Made by a program: the position numbers and the translations under genes. This document shows, one piece after another, positions 18,165 to 26,300 of a stretch of 64,000 nucleotides of DNA. Within the stretch, counting starts at the first letter, position 1; each line of letters opens with the position of its first letter. The notes beneath the pieces are model-generated. The model saw nothing but the letters and a program-made list of their open reading frames with translations, was not told the origin of the DNA and searched no databases. The stretch comes from an uncultured Desulfobacter sp. (GTDB lineage Bacteria > Desulfobacterota > Desulfobacteria > Desulfobacterales > Desulfobacteraceae), in assembly GCF_963664415.1 (NCBI RefSeq), contig NZ_OY761445.1:1638501-1702500 (forward strand). The letters are read 5' to 3'.

Positions 18165-19922
18165 TTATTCCTTGTCTTTTGCTGTTGTGTGATCCCGGAT
18201 AATTCTGGGCAAAATCATCTGATGCTGGGGACAGATGGATTTGGGGTTCTGATAGGCCGCGCCTGCAAAGGCCTGCATATAGTGCCGCAGATCGGCAAGC
18301 CGTACTACCTCATCCACCATGCCGTGTTTTGCGCAATATAATGGGGTTGACGTATCCTTGTATTGCTGGGCAAGGGCGTTCATCTTCTCCACCACGGGTT
18401 CAAGATCCCGGCCGGCGTCCTTTTCCTTGACAAGGCGTCTCGCATAGTTGGCCACTGCTGCCGTCTCTCCGTGCATCACGCAAATTTCCGTGGCACAGGT
18501 TCCCAGGGTAAAGGCATTGTTCCGGTTGGCCTGAGGGCCGCCCATGACATAATGGGCAGCGGCCGTTCCCTTGCGCAAAATGGCAAGCATCATGGGAAGC
18601 CCAGACTGCTGGATGGAGTAAACCAGAGACTGGCCCAAGCCTAAAAGCTCTGCTTTTTCGGCAATATCCCCCACATCAATGCCCGATGTATCCTGGAACC
18701 AGATCACAGGAATCCTGTCCCTGCCGCAAAAGGTCACAAACTCGCTCATCTTAAGCAGCCCCTGGCGATACAATTTGGCGCCCATACCTGGATAATCGGC
18801 ATATTCGGGATATCCCTTGCCAAGGTATCCCTGGCGATTTCCGATACACGCCACAAGCAATCCATCCACCTTGCAAAGCCCGGTGTAGATCTCAGGACCA
18901 TAGTCGGGACGATATTCCATGTGCTCGGAACCGTCCACAAGCCTTGCTAAAATATCGTCAAAATCATATACGGTCTTGGAGGCAATGGGCAGCAGACGCA
19001 TGACATCTTCGGCCTTGAACGCCGGAGGTTTGGGCGCGGTCACCCTGAAGAATTCAGGATCATAGGCAGGCAACTTCTTCATGTAATCTCTGACACCATC
19101 CAAAACCTCTTTTTCCTCCTTGTACACAAAGCGAAAAAAACCGGTGTGATCATAATGGGTGGCCACAGATCCAGGCGGCTTCTCCCGGTGCTCTTTTGCT
19201 TTCTGGATCAGGGCTTCGGCCATGTCCACGGTAAACCCGCCCTGGGGGGACATTCCACTGACAATGCCCGCGCCCCCCACGGCCATATTGCATTTTTCAT
19301 GGGCGAAAAGCACCGTGGGACTGATGGACTGGTAGCCGCCGCCGGCAGGGTTGGTGCCATAAATGGCCGCCAGCACGGGAATGCCTTCCTGCTCAAGCTC
19401 CGCATGCCTGAAAAACGGGGTGCCGGAACCCCTTCGGTTGGCATAAAATTTTTCCTGCTCAGTAAGCTTTGCCCCGCTGCAATTCACCAACCAAACCAAC
19501 GGGATATTCAGCCTTTTGGCAAGGTCTGTGGTCCGCAAAATATTCTCGGACTGGCCGGCCAGCCAGGCACCGGCCATAACTTTATTGTCAAAACCGATCA
19601 CAACCGCCCATTTGCCTGCAATTTTACCAAGGCCGTCAATGACATTGGTGGTGCCCTCAATGTTATCCGCTGGGTTATAAAGTGTATGAAGCGGGGTCCA
19701 GGTGTCCGGGTCCACAATATACTCCAGGCGCTGCCATACGGTCATCTGGCCGCGCTGGTTGATCTTTTCTTCGGGAAGACCGAGGTGTTTAACTTCGTCA
19801 ACGGCGGCTAAAATCTTTTTTTCCGCCTCAAGCACCTGTTCGTAATTATTCTGGGTACGTTTTATGGTCCCTTTTTTAAGTGCTTTGCCAAAGGGCGTCA
19901 TATTTTCAAAATAGGATTTCAT
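18165..19922 (-). CDS. gcdA: Glutaconyl-CoA decarboxylase alpha subunit (carboxyltransferase)
   Basis: A 585-residue carboxyltransferase with two crotonase-fold halves, the same length as Acidaminococcus GcdA (about 587). It resembles that enzyme rather than methylmalonyl-CoA or propionyl-CoA carboxyltransferases, which are ~510 residues: note NRRGSGTPFFRHAEL, YGTNPAGGGYQSISPT, MAVGGAGI, IQDTSGIDVG-type WFQDTSGIDVGD and the C-terminal AAYQNPKSICPQHQMILPR. It moves the carboxylate from glutaconyl-CoA to biotin, leaving crotonyl-CoA. It is in an operon with the biotin carrier, the two membrane subunits and a glutaryl-CoA dehydrogenase, which supplies glutaconyl-CoA. Substrate assignment is from recalled similarity plus context. 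Confidence 0.9.
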   Translation of the reverse strand: MKSYFENMTPFGKALKKGTIKRTQNNYEQVLEAEKKILAAVDEVKHLGLPEEKINQRGQMTVWQRLEYIVDPDTWTPLHTLYNPADNIEGTTNVIDGLGKIAGKWAVVIGFDNKVMAGAWLAGQSENILRTTDLAKRLNIPLVWLVNCSGAKLTEQEKFYANRRGSGTPFFRHAELEQEGIPVLAAIYGTNPAGGGYQSISPTVLFAHEKCNMAVGGAGIVSGMSPQGGFTVDMAEALIQKAKEHREKPPGSVATHYDHTGFFRFVYKEEKEVLDGVRDYMKKLPAYDPEFFRVTAPKPPAFKAEDVMRLLPIASKTVYDFDDILARLVDGSEHMEYRPDYGPEIYTGLCKVDGLLVACIGNRQGYLGKGYPEYADYPGMGAKLYRQGLLKMSEFVTFCGRDRIPVIWFQDTSGIDVGDIAEKAELLGLGQSLVYSIQQSGLPMMLAILRKGTAAAHYVMGGPQANRNNAFTLGTCATEICVMHGETAAVANYARRLVKEKDAGRDLEPVVEKMNALAQQYKDTSTPLYCAKHGMVDEVVRLADLRHYMQAFAGAAYQNPKSICPQHQMILPRIIRDHTTAKDKE

Positions 19923-19984
19923 TTATTTTTCCTTAGTGTCGAACGGAATCCCGTGTTTGGGCGAAACGTTTCCCATATGCAAGG

Positions 19985-20058
19985 CACAAAAAAATTTGGA
20001 ACCGGAGCATACTATAGTATGTGAGGCCCGATCATATAATTTGGCAAATTTTTCTGTA
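19985..20058. repeat. Imperfect palindromic intergenic element
   Basis: Centred on the perfect palindrome CATACTATAGTATG at ~20009-20022, with longer flanking arms (AAAAATTTGG to the left, CAAATTTTT to the right). It fills the gap between gcdA and gcdC. From memory, similar 'ggagcatactatagtatgtgagg' type sequences are widespread in Desulfobacteraceae genomes; that recall could not be checked. It may be a REP-like element or an RNA hairpin that sets the ratio of GcdC to GcdA. Confidence 0.5.
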
Positions 20059-20090
20059 ACGCCGCGGGTGGGTGACTTTTCACGCAAACA

Positions 20091-20306
20091 CTAATCAATG
20101 ACGGCTAACAGATCATCCTCTTCCACCGCATCCCCCTCCTTGACGGCAATCGTTGATACTGTGCCGGAGCAAGGCGCAAATATGGGAGTTTCCATTTTCA
20201 TGGCTTCGATCACCAAAATTTCGTCATCCTCTTCTATTGCTTCACCCGGCTCAACGCTTAAGCTGACAATTTTCCCTGACAGGGGGGCGAGTACATCTTC
20301 AGACAT
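20091..20306 (-). CDS. gcdC: Biotin carrier subunit of glutaconyl-CoA decarboxylase
   Basis: A 71-residue stand-alone biotinyl domain with the biotinylation motif EAMKMET; the biotin lysine is K37. Unlike Acidaminococcus GcdC it has no N-terminal extension or Pro/Ala-rich linker, so it is a minimal, free carrier. It carries CO2 from GcdA to GcdB. ATG at 20306 follows GGAGATCC-type ribosome sequence (ATAAGGAGAT). It lies downstream of the tRNA-Ser gene and upstream of gcdA, all on the minus strand. Confidence 0.93.
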   Translation of the reverse strand: MSEDVLAPLSGKIVSLSVEPGEAIEEDDEILVIEAMKMETPIFAPCSGTVSTIAVKEGDAVEEDDLLAVID

Positions 20307-20332
20307 ATGGATCTCCTTATTATTTTATTTAT

Positions 20333-20427
<95 letters not shown>

Positions 20428-20465
20428 GGATCTTCCGGTCTTAGATTTATTGATCATTTGAAAAA

Positions 20466-21629
20466 CTATCTGTTCGCTTTTCTGATACCCAACTGATCCA
20501 AGGCAATAATCCACTTGCATATATTGGCGGAGCCCTCCACCATGGCATAGGTGGGCGCATCCCGGTAGTATCGGGCCACGGGGTATTCAGTGGAGTAGCC
20601 GTAGGCACCCAGAATTCTCATGGCGTAGTTGGCGCATTTATACGCCACTTCGCCGGCCATGTATTTGGCCATAGCCACATCCATACCGTTGTTCAGCCTG
20701 CCCTGATCCTTGGCCCAGGCCGCTTTGTAGACAAGCAGTCGAGCGGCTTCGATTTCCGTAGCCATCTGTGCGATCATGTCCTGGTTCATCTGAAATTCGC
20801 CGATCTTTTTGCCGAACTGTTTTCTCTGATTGCAGTATTTTACGGCTTCGTCCAGACAGGCCTGGGCCAATCCCACGCCGCCGGCAGCTGCAGACAATCG
20901 GGTCTGATTCAAAGATGAAAATACAATTTTAGCACCATCACCGGGTTTGCCAAGGATATTTTCCTTGGGCACCTTAACATTATCTAAAAACAATTCCCCT
21001 GTGGGAGACGAGTGAGAGCCCAGTTTGTCCAGGGAAGAGGTTGTGACCCCGTCAAAATTCTTAGGTTCTATCACAAAGGCGGACAACCCCTTGGAACCGG
21101 CAGATTTATCCGTATAGGCATAGTAGAGCATACAATCTGCTACATCGGCATTGGAGATCCAGGTTTTACTGCCGTTCAGCAGCCAGTGATCTCCCTTGTC
21201 TTCGGCGGTGGAGGCAATGTTCATGACATCGGAACCCGCATCCGGTTCAGTGATGCCGAACCCGCCGATGTATTCGGCAGTACATAATTTTTCCACATAT
21301 TTTTTGCGAACCGCTTCATTGCCGTATTTATAAATGGTGTATGCACACCCCAGCACCTGCATATTCACCTGCACCCGCAGGGATGAGGAAGCCTTGGCCA
21401 GCTCCTCGGTCACAATCATGGCAGCCAGAAACCCCAAATCTTCTCCGCCGTATTCTTCGGGTATCACAGTGCCGAAATATCCCATGTCACCCAGAGGACG
21501 CATCACCTCTTTAATGGGCAGATAATGTTGCTCATCCCACTGGTCTGCAAAGGGAACGATCTCTTTTTTTGCAAATTTTCGCAGCTCTTTTTGGAGCATT
21601 TGCAGTTCTTTGCTTAAATCAAAATCCAT
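20466..21629 (-). CDS. gdh: Glutaryl-CoA dehydrogenase, probably non-decarboxylating
   Basis: A 387-residue flavin acyl-CoA dehydrogenase. FAD/substrate segments are GGFGITEPDAGSD and WISNADVAD, the substrate-binding RKQFGKKIGEFQMNQDMIA is present, and the catalytic base is the Glu in YAMVEGSANI. It resembles, almost along its length, the Desulfococcus multivorans enzyme that oxidises glutaryl-CoA to glutaconyl-CoA without decarboxylation. That fits the adjacent Na+-pumping glutaconyl-CoA decarboxylase, which would then do the CO2 release. Start ATG is preceded by GGGGAG at seven bases. This pathway serves anaerobic degradation of aromatics (via benzoyl-CoA), glutarate, or lysine. Residues that prevent decarboxylation were not verified here. 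Confidence 0.85.
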   Translation of the reverse strand: MDFDLSKELQMLQKELRKFAKKEIVPFADQWDEQHYLPIKEVMRPLGDMGYFGTVIPEEYGGEDLGFLAAMIVTEELAKASSSLRVQVNMQVLGCAYTIYKYGNEAVRKKYVEKLCTAEYIGGFGITEPDAGSDVMNIASTAEDKGDHWLLNGSKTWISNADVADCMLYYAYTDKSAGSKGLSAFVIEPKNFDGVTTSSLDKLGSHSSPTGELFLDNVKVPKENILGKPGDGAKIVFSSLNQTRLSAAAGGVGLAQACLDEAVKYCNQRKQFGKKIGEFQMNQDMIAQMATEIEAARLLVYKAAWAKDQGRLNNGMDVAMAKYMAGEVAYKCANYAMRILGAYGYSTEYPVARYYRDAPTYAMVEGSANICKWIIALDQLGIRKANR

Positions 21630-21787
21630 TTTATTCTCCCCGGCCTGTATTAAGACATATCAATCTGTTTTATCCATGCAAACAGCACTAACTTAAAATA
21701 AAAAACGGGTCAAGAAAAATCTGATTAAATATTTGATTAAAAGTGCATTAAAACCCCATGACATTTTATTCTATCTATTTTAAATAT
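21630..21787. other. AT-rich upstream region of the gdh/gcd operon
   Basis: About 160 bp that should hold the operon promoter. TTGACC near the middle of the minus strand is a possible -35 element but lacks a good -10 partner. Nothing else was seen. Confidence 0.35.
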
Positions 21788-21826
21788 ATTCAACCACTAT
21801 GGGCTGGAAGCCCATAGTGGTTGAAT
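21788..21826. repeat. Perfect 18-bp inverted repeat with 3-nt loop
   Basis: ATTCAACCACTATGGGCT, then GGA, then the exact reverse complement. It forms the last codons and stop region of the small 53-residue reading frame. An AT-rich run follows on the minus strand, so it may be a transcription terminator for that short operon; its perfect length is unusual. Confidence 0.8.
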
Positions 21827-21951
21827 TCAATGGTACAGTCATCCAGGGTCAACAGCAACGGCGCTGTATACCTGACATTTTTTGACAGATTCTTAACCAG
21901 ATCTGTCAGATTACTGGCAGTCTCATTTTGAGAGGGTGTTGATGACATAAG
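21790..21951 (-). CDS. Small protein downstream of decayed ATP-grasp gene
   Basis: A 53-residue reading frame beginning at the ATG inside the end of the ATP-grasp remnant (29-bp overlap). Contains LLLTLDDCTIEF and ends inside the perfect hairpin. Small proteins of this sort accompany ATP-grasp enzymes in the so-called GAK gene groups of deltaproteobacteria, from memory; the resemblance is weak. The C-terminus encoded by the palindrome may be an artefact of truncation. It could be non-functional like its neighbour. Confidence 0.4.
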   Translation of the reverse strand, partial: LMSSTPSQNETASNLTDLVKNLSKNVRYTAPLLLTLDDCTIEFNHYGLPAHSG

Positions 21952-22493
21952 CGGTATACTCCTTTGCAGCGTCAATAGACCTGGCTTCTGACAGCCCCCT
22001 AAACCCGCCAAAAGCGGAAACTTCAAAAACCATGGGCCCCTGGGAGGTCAAAGCCACGTCCACGCAGGTGAAATCAAGACCAAACAATGCCTGGGCTCTG
22101 CGGGCAAGTTCAATAATTTGTGGTTCAGGATCAAATGCCCTGTACCGTCCGCCCGAAGCAATGGTTGTATTCCACGTGCTTTCCCCACGGCGGGCCATCG
22201 GAAAAAGGAAAGGGAAATAGCGCCGGCAAATCTTCACAGAAAATTGAAAATTGTGTTGACCAATTGTTTAAAGCCGCAGACGATTTCTTGTAGCGCAAAC
22301 CGACCACCGTTTCTGTCTGCAAAACCGGTAAACCTTCAACAGCATCACTGAGTGCCCAGGCCCCCAAATTATCACGTGATCCAATCACCAAAATACTATT
22401 CTTTGATTCTCCGACTTTTGAGATTGCCTCAATGGCCTGATTAAAATCATGCCAATGGCCCGGATCCACCATGAAAGTGGCTCTAATAGACAC
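21923..22493 (-). pseudogene. Decayed RimK-like ATP-grasp gene
   Basis: Two overlapping frames on the minus strand. The first (22493-22131) starts MSIRATFM and carries ILVIGSRDNLGAWALSDA; the second (to 21923) carries STWNTTIASGGRYRAF, DFTCVDVAL and VFEVSAFGGFRGL, the C-terminal half of RimK-like ATP-grasp ligases. The switch lies at about 22150-22237. The combined length, ~190 codons, is far below the ~300 residues of the family and the N-terminal domain and Mg/ATP-binding middle are largely missing, so a deletion as well as a frameshift must have occurred. Similar enzymes occur in the deltaproteobacterial GAK gene group, but that assignment is tentative. Confidence 0.65.
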
Positions 22494-22507
22494 CTCATAA
22501 AAAAGCC

Positions 22508-23281
22508 CTATGCAGCTTGGGATGCGTCCTCAACCGGCACCACCAGGGGGTAGCCCTTATGCCGGATAATTTCAACCGGCAGTCCGTATACCTTGGTAAG
22601 CAGTCCTGACCGGATATCTTGAATTTTTCCCGCCCCGAACACGGTGTGATTTTTTAAGCAGATATATTGGTCCGCATACCGCAGCGCCGAATTCAGGTCA
22701 TGCATGGTCATGATCACAGCAAGGTTGTGGTTCTGCACAATACCCCGGACAAGCGTTAAAATCCGCGTCTGATTTTTTAAGTCCAGACTGGAGGTGGGCT
22801 CGTCCAGCAGCAGAATATCGGTTTCCTGGACCAAGGCCCTGGCAATGGCCACCTGCTGCAACTCTCCGCCGGAAAGTTCGTACAAATTTTTAAGGGCCAT
22901 GTGGGTCAGGTTCAGATGCTCCAACACCGACCCGACTTTTCTCAAATCTTCTTTAGTGGCCGTAAACCGCATATGGGGATAGCGCCCCATGAGGACGGCG
23001 TCAAACACCGTAATCTTACCGGCTTCATTATACTGGGCCACGTAACTGATCTCTTTGGCAATCTGGCGGATATCCATGGCTTTCAACGGTTGGCCTTTTA
23101 CATGGATCCGGCCCGTTGACGGACTTAATATTTTATTTAGACATTTAAGTAATGTGGTTTTACCCACACCGTTGGGTCCTAATATTACGGTGATTTCACC
23201 CCGGGGAATGGAAAAGCTGATATCCTCAAGAATTTTAAGGGATTTATACTTAAAATCAATTTGGTTAACTGTCAAAATCAT
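22508..23281 (-). CDS. ABC transporter ATPase, FecE/BtuD type
   Basis: A 257-residue ATPase: Walker A GPNGVGKTT, Q-loop around SYVAQYNE, signature LSGGELQQVAIARAL, Walker B ILLLDEPTSSLD and switch His in MTMHDLNSA. It powers uptake with the FecCD-type permease upstream. The frame is open to 23575, but that stretch overlaps the permease out of frame; the ATG at 23281 overlaps the permease stop as ATGA and is taken as the start. Members of this family import iron-siderophore, heme, cobalamin or other metal chelates. Confidence 0.92.
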   Translation of the reverse strand: MILTVNQIDFKYKSLKILEDISFSIPRGEITVILGPNGVGKTTLLKCLNKILSPSTGRIHVKGQPLKAMDIRQIAKEISYVAQYNEAGKITVFDAVLMGRYPHMRFTATKEDLRKVGSVLEHLNLTHMALKNLYELSGGELQQVAIARALVQETDILLLDEPTSSLDLKNQTRILTLVRGIVQNHNLAVIMTMHDLNSALRYADQYICLKNHTVFGAGKIQDIRSGLLTKVYGLPVEIIRHKGYPLVVPVEDASQAA

Positions 23282-24348
23282 CTGGGATTGCCCTTTATAA
23301 TAAGGTAAATAAAAACCGGTGCCCCCAGAAATGCCGTAAAAATAGAGACCGGCAGCACATGGGGGAGCATCACAAGACGTGCCGTCATATCTGCAGCCAG
23401 AAGAATCAAGGCCCCGGCCAGAATGGACGCCGGCAGCAGAAACCGGTGATCGTCGCCGATGATGCGCCGCACAATGTGAGGGGCAGCCAGGCCCACAAAA
23501 CTGATGATCCCCACAAAGCTGATGATCAAAGCCGTCATCAAAGAGGCGGCCAGCATACCGGAAAGCCGGACCCATTCGACCCGGATGCCGATGCCTTTGG
23601 CGCTTTCATCCCCAAGGGCCATACCGTTGTAATCCCGGGATTTTACCAGGAAAAAACACAGCAGGGCAACCACAACCGGCGCCACCAGCGCAATGTCGTT
23701 CCAATCCGCCCGGGCCAGGTCACCGAAGGTCCAGAATACCATGGCTGCCAGCTGCACATCATCGGCAAAAAACTGCAGCAGCATGGTCCCGGCAGTAAAC
23801 AGGGAACCCAATGCCACGCCGGTAAGCACCATGACCTGGGGAGATGCCCCTTTTCTGCCGGCTATAAAAATGATGACCAACGCAGTGAGAATGGAAAATG
23901 AAAAGGCCGTTGCCACGGTGATTACCGGACTTGAAATGGCCACGGCATCGCCTGAAGACGAAGCCATCACCCCGGTGCCCATGATGATGACGGACAGTGC
24001 CGCCCCGAATGCGGCTGCATGGGAAATGCCCAGGGTAAAAGGTGAGGCCAGAGGGTTTTTCAATACCGACTGCATGACAGCACCGGAAACGGCCAGGCCT
24101 GCGCCGCTTAAAATTGCGATCACGGTCTGGGGCAGCCGGATATTCCATACAATAAGATCAGCCTTCCGGGACGGCGCATCCAGCATTAATGTATATACTA
24201 CATCAAGCAGGGGAAGTTTTACGGCCCCTTTGGACAAAGAGATGAGAAACAACCCGGCCATCAGACTGAAGAGGACGAAAAGCAACCAGGATTTTTTGCG
24301 AATATACCCGACATAGGCCTTGGGCACGGCCCCATGATCAAAGTGCAT
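23278..24348 (-). CDS. ABC transporter permease, FecCD/BtuC family
   Basis: A 356-residue membrane protein with about ten hydrophobic segments and the FecCD landmarks LRLPQTVIAILSGAGLAVSG-like IRLPQTVIAILSGAGLAVSG, NPLASPFTLGIS and the C-terminal VGLAAPHIVRRIIGDDHR..LPAS. It forms a homodimeric channel for the ATPase encoded just downstream (ATGA overlap). It begins 5 bp after the binding-protein gene stop. Confidence 0.93.
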   Translation of the reverse strand: MHFDHGAVPKAYVGYIRKKSWLLFVLFSLMAGLFLISLSKGAVKLPLLDVVYTLMLDAPSRKADLIVWNIRLPQTVIAILSGAGLAVSGAVMQSVLKNPLASPFTLGISHAAAFGAALSVIIMGTGVMASSSGDAVAISSPVITVATAFSFSILTALVIIFIAGRKGASPQVMVLTGVALGSLFTAGTMLLQFFADDVQLAAMVFWTFGDLARADWNDIALVAPVVVALLCFFLVKSRDYNGMALGDESAKGIGIRVEWVRLSGMLAASLMTALIISFVGIISFVGLAAPHIVRRIIGDDHRFLLPASILAGALILLAADMTARLVMLPHVLPVSIFTAFLGAPVFIYLIIKGNPR

Positions 24349-24353
24349 GCCCT

Positions 24354-25457
24354 TTATTTCGCTCCTAAATCAACCGGCTTGAATGCCTTATTCTGGAACA
24401 GGGCATCCATGTCTGCATAGACTTTGGCAGATAACAAAAAATCATAAATTTCATCTGCCTTCTTTGCCAGATCCACATCGGCAAACTGATCCGGATAAAG
24501 CACCTTTCCCACATACCAGGCATCGGCCAGGATGGAACCAAAATTCTGGGTGTACCAGTTATAGGGCAACACCCCGTATACCCGGCCATCAATCACGGCA
24601 TCCAATGCCTGGAATACGGGATCTGTTTTTAATTCATAAAGCCCGCCATGACCTTCTCCCATCTGCAAGGTGGAAAGGTCCAGGAACAAAACGTCAGGAT
24701 TTTCTTCCAGCAGTTTCTCTTTGGAAAACGTTGACTGAGAAAGGTTTTGCACTTTAACTTCGGAAGTCCTTGCAATGTTGCCTGCATTTACGAATTCAAA
24801 GGGTGGATAATTGGGTTCTGTGCTCAGAAATCCATGGGGGCCTTTATGGGCAATGCCGCCGACAAAACACGATTTTTTGTTTTCAATGGATGCGGTGCGA
24901 TCGTTAAGCTCAGCGATCTGCTTGTTAAAAAAACCGATCAATGCCTCGGCCCGTTCTTCCCGGCCCAGGACCTGACCGATGATCCGCAGACTTTTGTAAA
25001 TAATATCCCTTTGGGCGGCAAGATTGCCATATCCCAGCACCACCACCGGGATACCGGTTTTTTGTGACAATTCAACCGGATCATACCCCATGGAGGCATA
25101 GGTTTTAAAAATGACCTGGGGCGGTGTTGCAAGCCCCAAAATTTTTTCAGGATCATCGTTGCCCCTGAACTCCCCAAACACCGGCAAATTTTTGTACCGG
25201 GGATTGGCAATGGCATAGGGCCGGGCATCAAACTGTTTCCTGGCCGTTTCCATATCATCCACCGCCACTACCAACTCCTGGGCATTGAAATAGGTGATCA
25301 GGCGCAAAGCCCCCGGACCCGAACAGATGATGCGGCTGACTTGGTCCGGTACCGCAACGGTTTTACCCGTACTGTCCACAATAGTCTCTGCATTTGCCGG
25401 AAAAACGGACAAGATCAGCAACAAAAAGCCCCATAACCATAAAAATTTCGTCTTCAT
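24354..25457 (-). CDS. Periplasmic binding protein of a metal-chelate-type ABC importer
   Basis: A 367-residue class III (TroA/FepB-like) substrate-binding protein with a cleavable signal peptide (MKTKFLWLWGF...VFPANA). After it come VDSTGKTVAVP, a typical start of the family, and the DDMET..., GEFRGNDDPEKIL segments. ATG at 25457 is selected because AGGAG lies six bases upstream; the nine-residue upstream extension lacks one. Substrate is unresolved: iron chelate, cobalamin, or tungstate-like oxyanion are all possible. The terminator-like hairpin and possible DtxR-type operator just upstream suggest metal-responsive control. Confidence 0.88.
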   Translation of the reverse strand: MKTKFLWLWGFLLLILSVFPANAETIVDSTGKTVAVPDQVSRIICSGPGALRLITYFNAQELVVAVDDMETARKQFDARPYAIANPRYKNLPVFGEFRGNDDPEKILGLATPPQVIFKTYASMGYDPVELSQKTGIPVVVLGYGNLAAQRDIIYKSLRIIGQVLGREERAEALIGFFNKQIAELNDRTASIENKKSCFVGGIAHKGPHGFLSTEPNYPPFEFVNAGNIARTSEVKVQNLSQSTFSKEKLLEENPDVLFLDLSTLQMGEGHGGLYELKTDPVFQALDAVIDGRVYGVLPYNWYTQNFGSILADAWYVGKVLYPDQFADVDLAKKADEIYDFLLSAKVYADMDALFQNKAFKPVDLGAK

Positions 25458-25473
25458 TTTAACTCCTTGAAAT

Positions 25474-25532
25474 AAAAAAGCCACAACGGTCCGACGCCTT
25501 TAAAAAAGGATTTCGGTATGCCTTCGTGGCTT
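25474..25532 (-). terminator. Terminator-like hairpin just before the binding-protein gene
   Basis: On the minus strand AAGCCAC (25532-25526) pairs with GTGGCTT (25484-25478), with further inner pairing, and is followed by a run of six T. It ends only ~17 bp before the binding-protein ATG. It may end the upstream D-glutamate operon or act as an attenuator in the leader of the ABC operon. Confidence 0.65.
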
Positions 25533-25583
25533 AAATTTTATATGTCTGGCAAAGCTTACTTCTATGGCTGCCTTCAGACAGCG

Positions 25584-25621
25584 TTAGGCTAATCCTAATT
25601 GAACGGACAATCATGTGTCAA
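25584..25621 (-). promoter_or_regulatory. Promoter with overlapping TTAGG-N5-CCTAA operator
   Basis: On the minus strand TTGACA (25621-25616), 18 bases, then TAGGAT (25597-25592). The inverted repeat TTAGG-N5-CCTAA at 25584-25598 covers the -10. This resembles the core of DtxR/IdeR-family metal-responsive operators (inference). It would drive the ABC importer with a leader of about 125 nt ending in the terminator-like hairpin. Confidence 0.45.
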
Positions 25622-25628
25622 CAGGCGG

Positions 25629-26276
25629 TTACAGAATGCCGCCTTCACCATTCAGCGTTACGGCAATCACCTTTGCCCCGTACATTTCAATGAGCTTGAT
25701 CTCTCCTTCGACCGTGGGCAGGCGACAGCCAAAGCCCTCCACCGTGTCAAAAAAATTTCTGAAAGGCGTATGCTGCAGGATCACCCCCTTTGCATTACCG
25801 GACACAATCAATTCCGCACCGCAGGGGCCCAAGGGATTACGCAGCGCAGACTGGCCTTCCAGAATCATGAGATCCGGATTGGATTTTTCCGCACATTCAA
25901 CAATGGCCGCTTCAAGCTCTCCGCAGACAAAATCATTGGGGGTGGCATCCAAGACAAGGGCCTGCCAATCGTCATCCAGCCTTCCGCCGCACAGGGCCAC
26001 CCCGATGACCGCATAATCCGGGGTTGTACCGGTGGTGTAGGTGAATGCCTTGACACTGGAAAAAATGGGAATGTCCCTTTGGATACCGTCCAGCACAACA
26101 CCGGCATCCTTTCCGGCGTTGCCCTCATCAATGACGCCCATAATCGTGAACCGTTCGGTTCCCCGCACAAGACCATGGGCGGTTTTAGCATCATTGAGGT
26201 GGAACAGGCCCTTGGTCAGGACCACAGCGGTTCCCATATAAATCCGGTTAGTATGTTCTTTGTAAGTTGGGTTCAT
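25629..26276 (-). pseudogene. dgcN: Internally deleted DUF1611 / DgcN-like protein
   Basis: A 215-codon frame with both ends of the DUF1611 family: N-terminal KTAHGLVRGTERF..GVIDEGNAGKDAG and C-terminal LDATPNDFVCGELEAAIVE, EGQSALRNP, GVILQHTPFRN. The family is usually ~330-350 residues. The middle, which holds the P-loop (typically GTDCAxGKRTT), is absent: the sequence passes directly from VALCGGRLDDDW to QALVLDA. The deletion is in frame. DgcN-type proteins partner the enolase-superfamily DgcA in D-glutamate metabolism. Without the P-loop it should be inactive, or retain only a structural role; hence it is called a probable pseudogene. It begins 24 bp after the epimerase stop. Confidence 0.65.
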
Positions 26277-26300
26277 ATTATTTGATCTTTTTTGTGTTAA

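Noticed and set aside
23282..23575. Extended N-terminus for the FecE-type ATPase
   Set aside because: It lies out of frame inside the permease gene, has no ABC similarity, and the ATGA-coupled start at 23281 fits the family.
25458..25628. A known riboswitch class before the ABC importer
   Set aside because: No cobalamin, Moco or other conserved aptamer core was recognised in the short leader; only a hairpin with T-run is supported.
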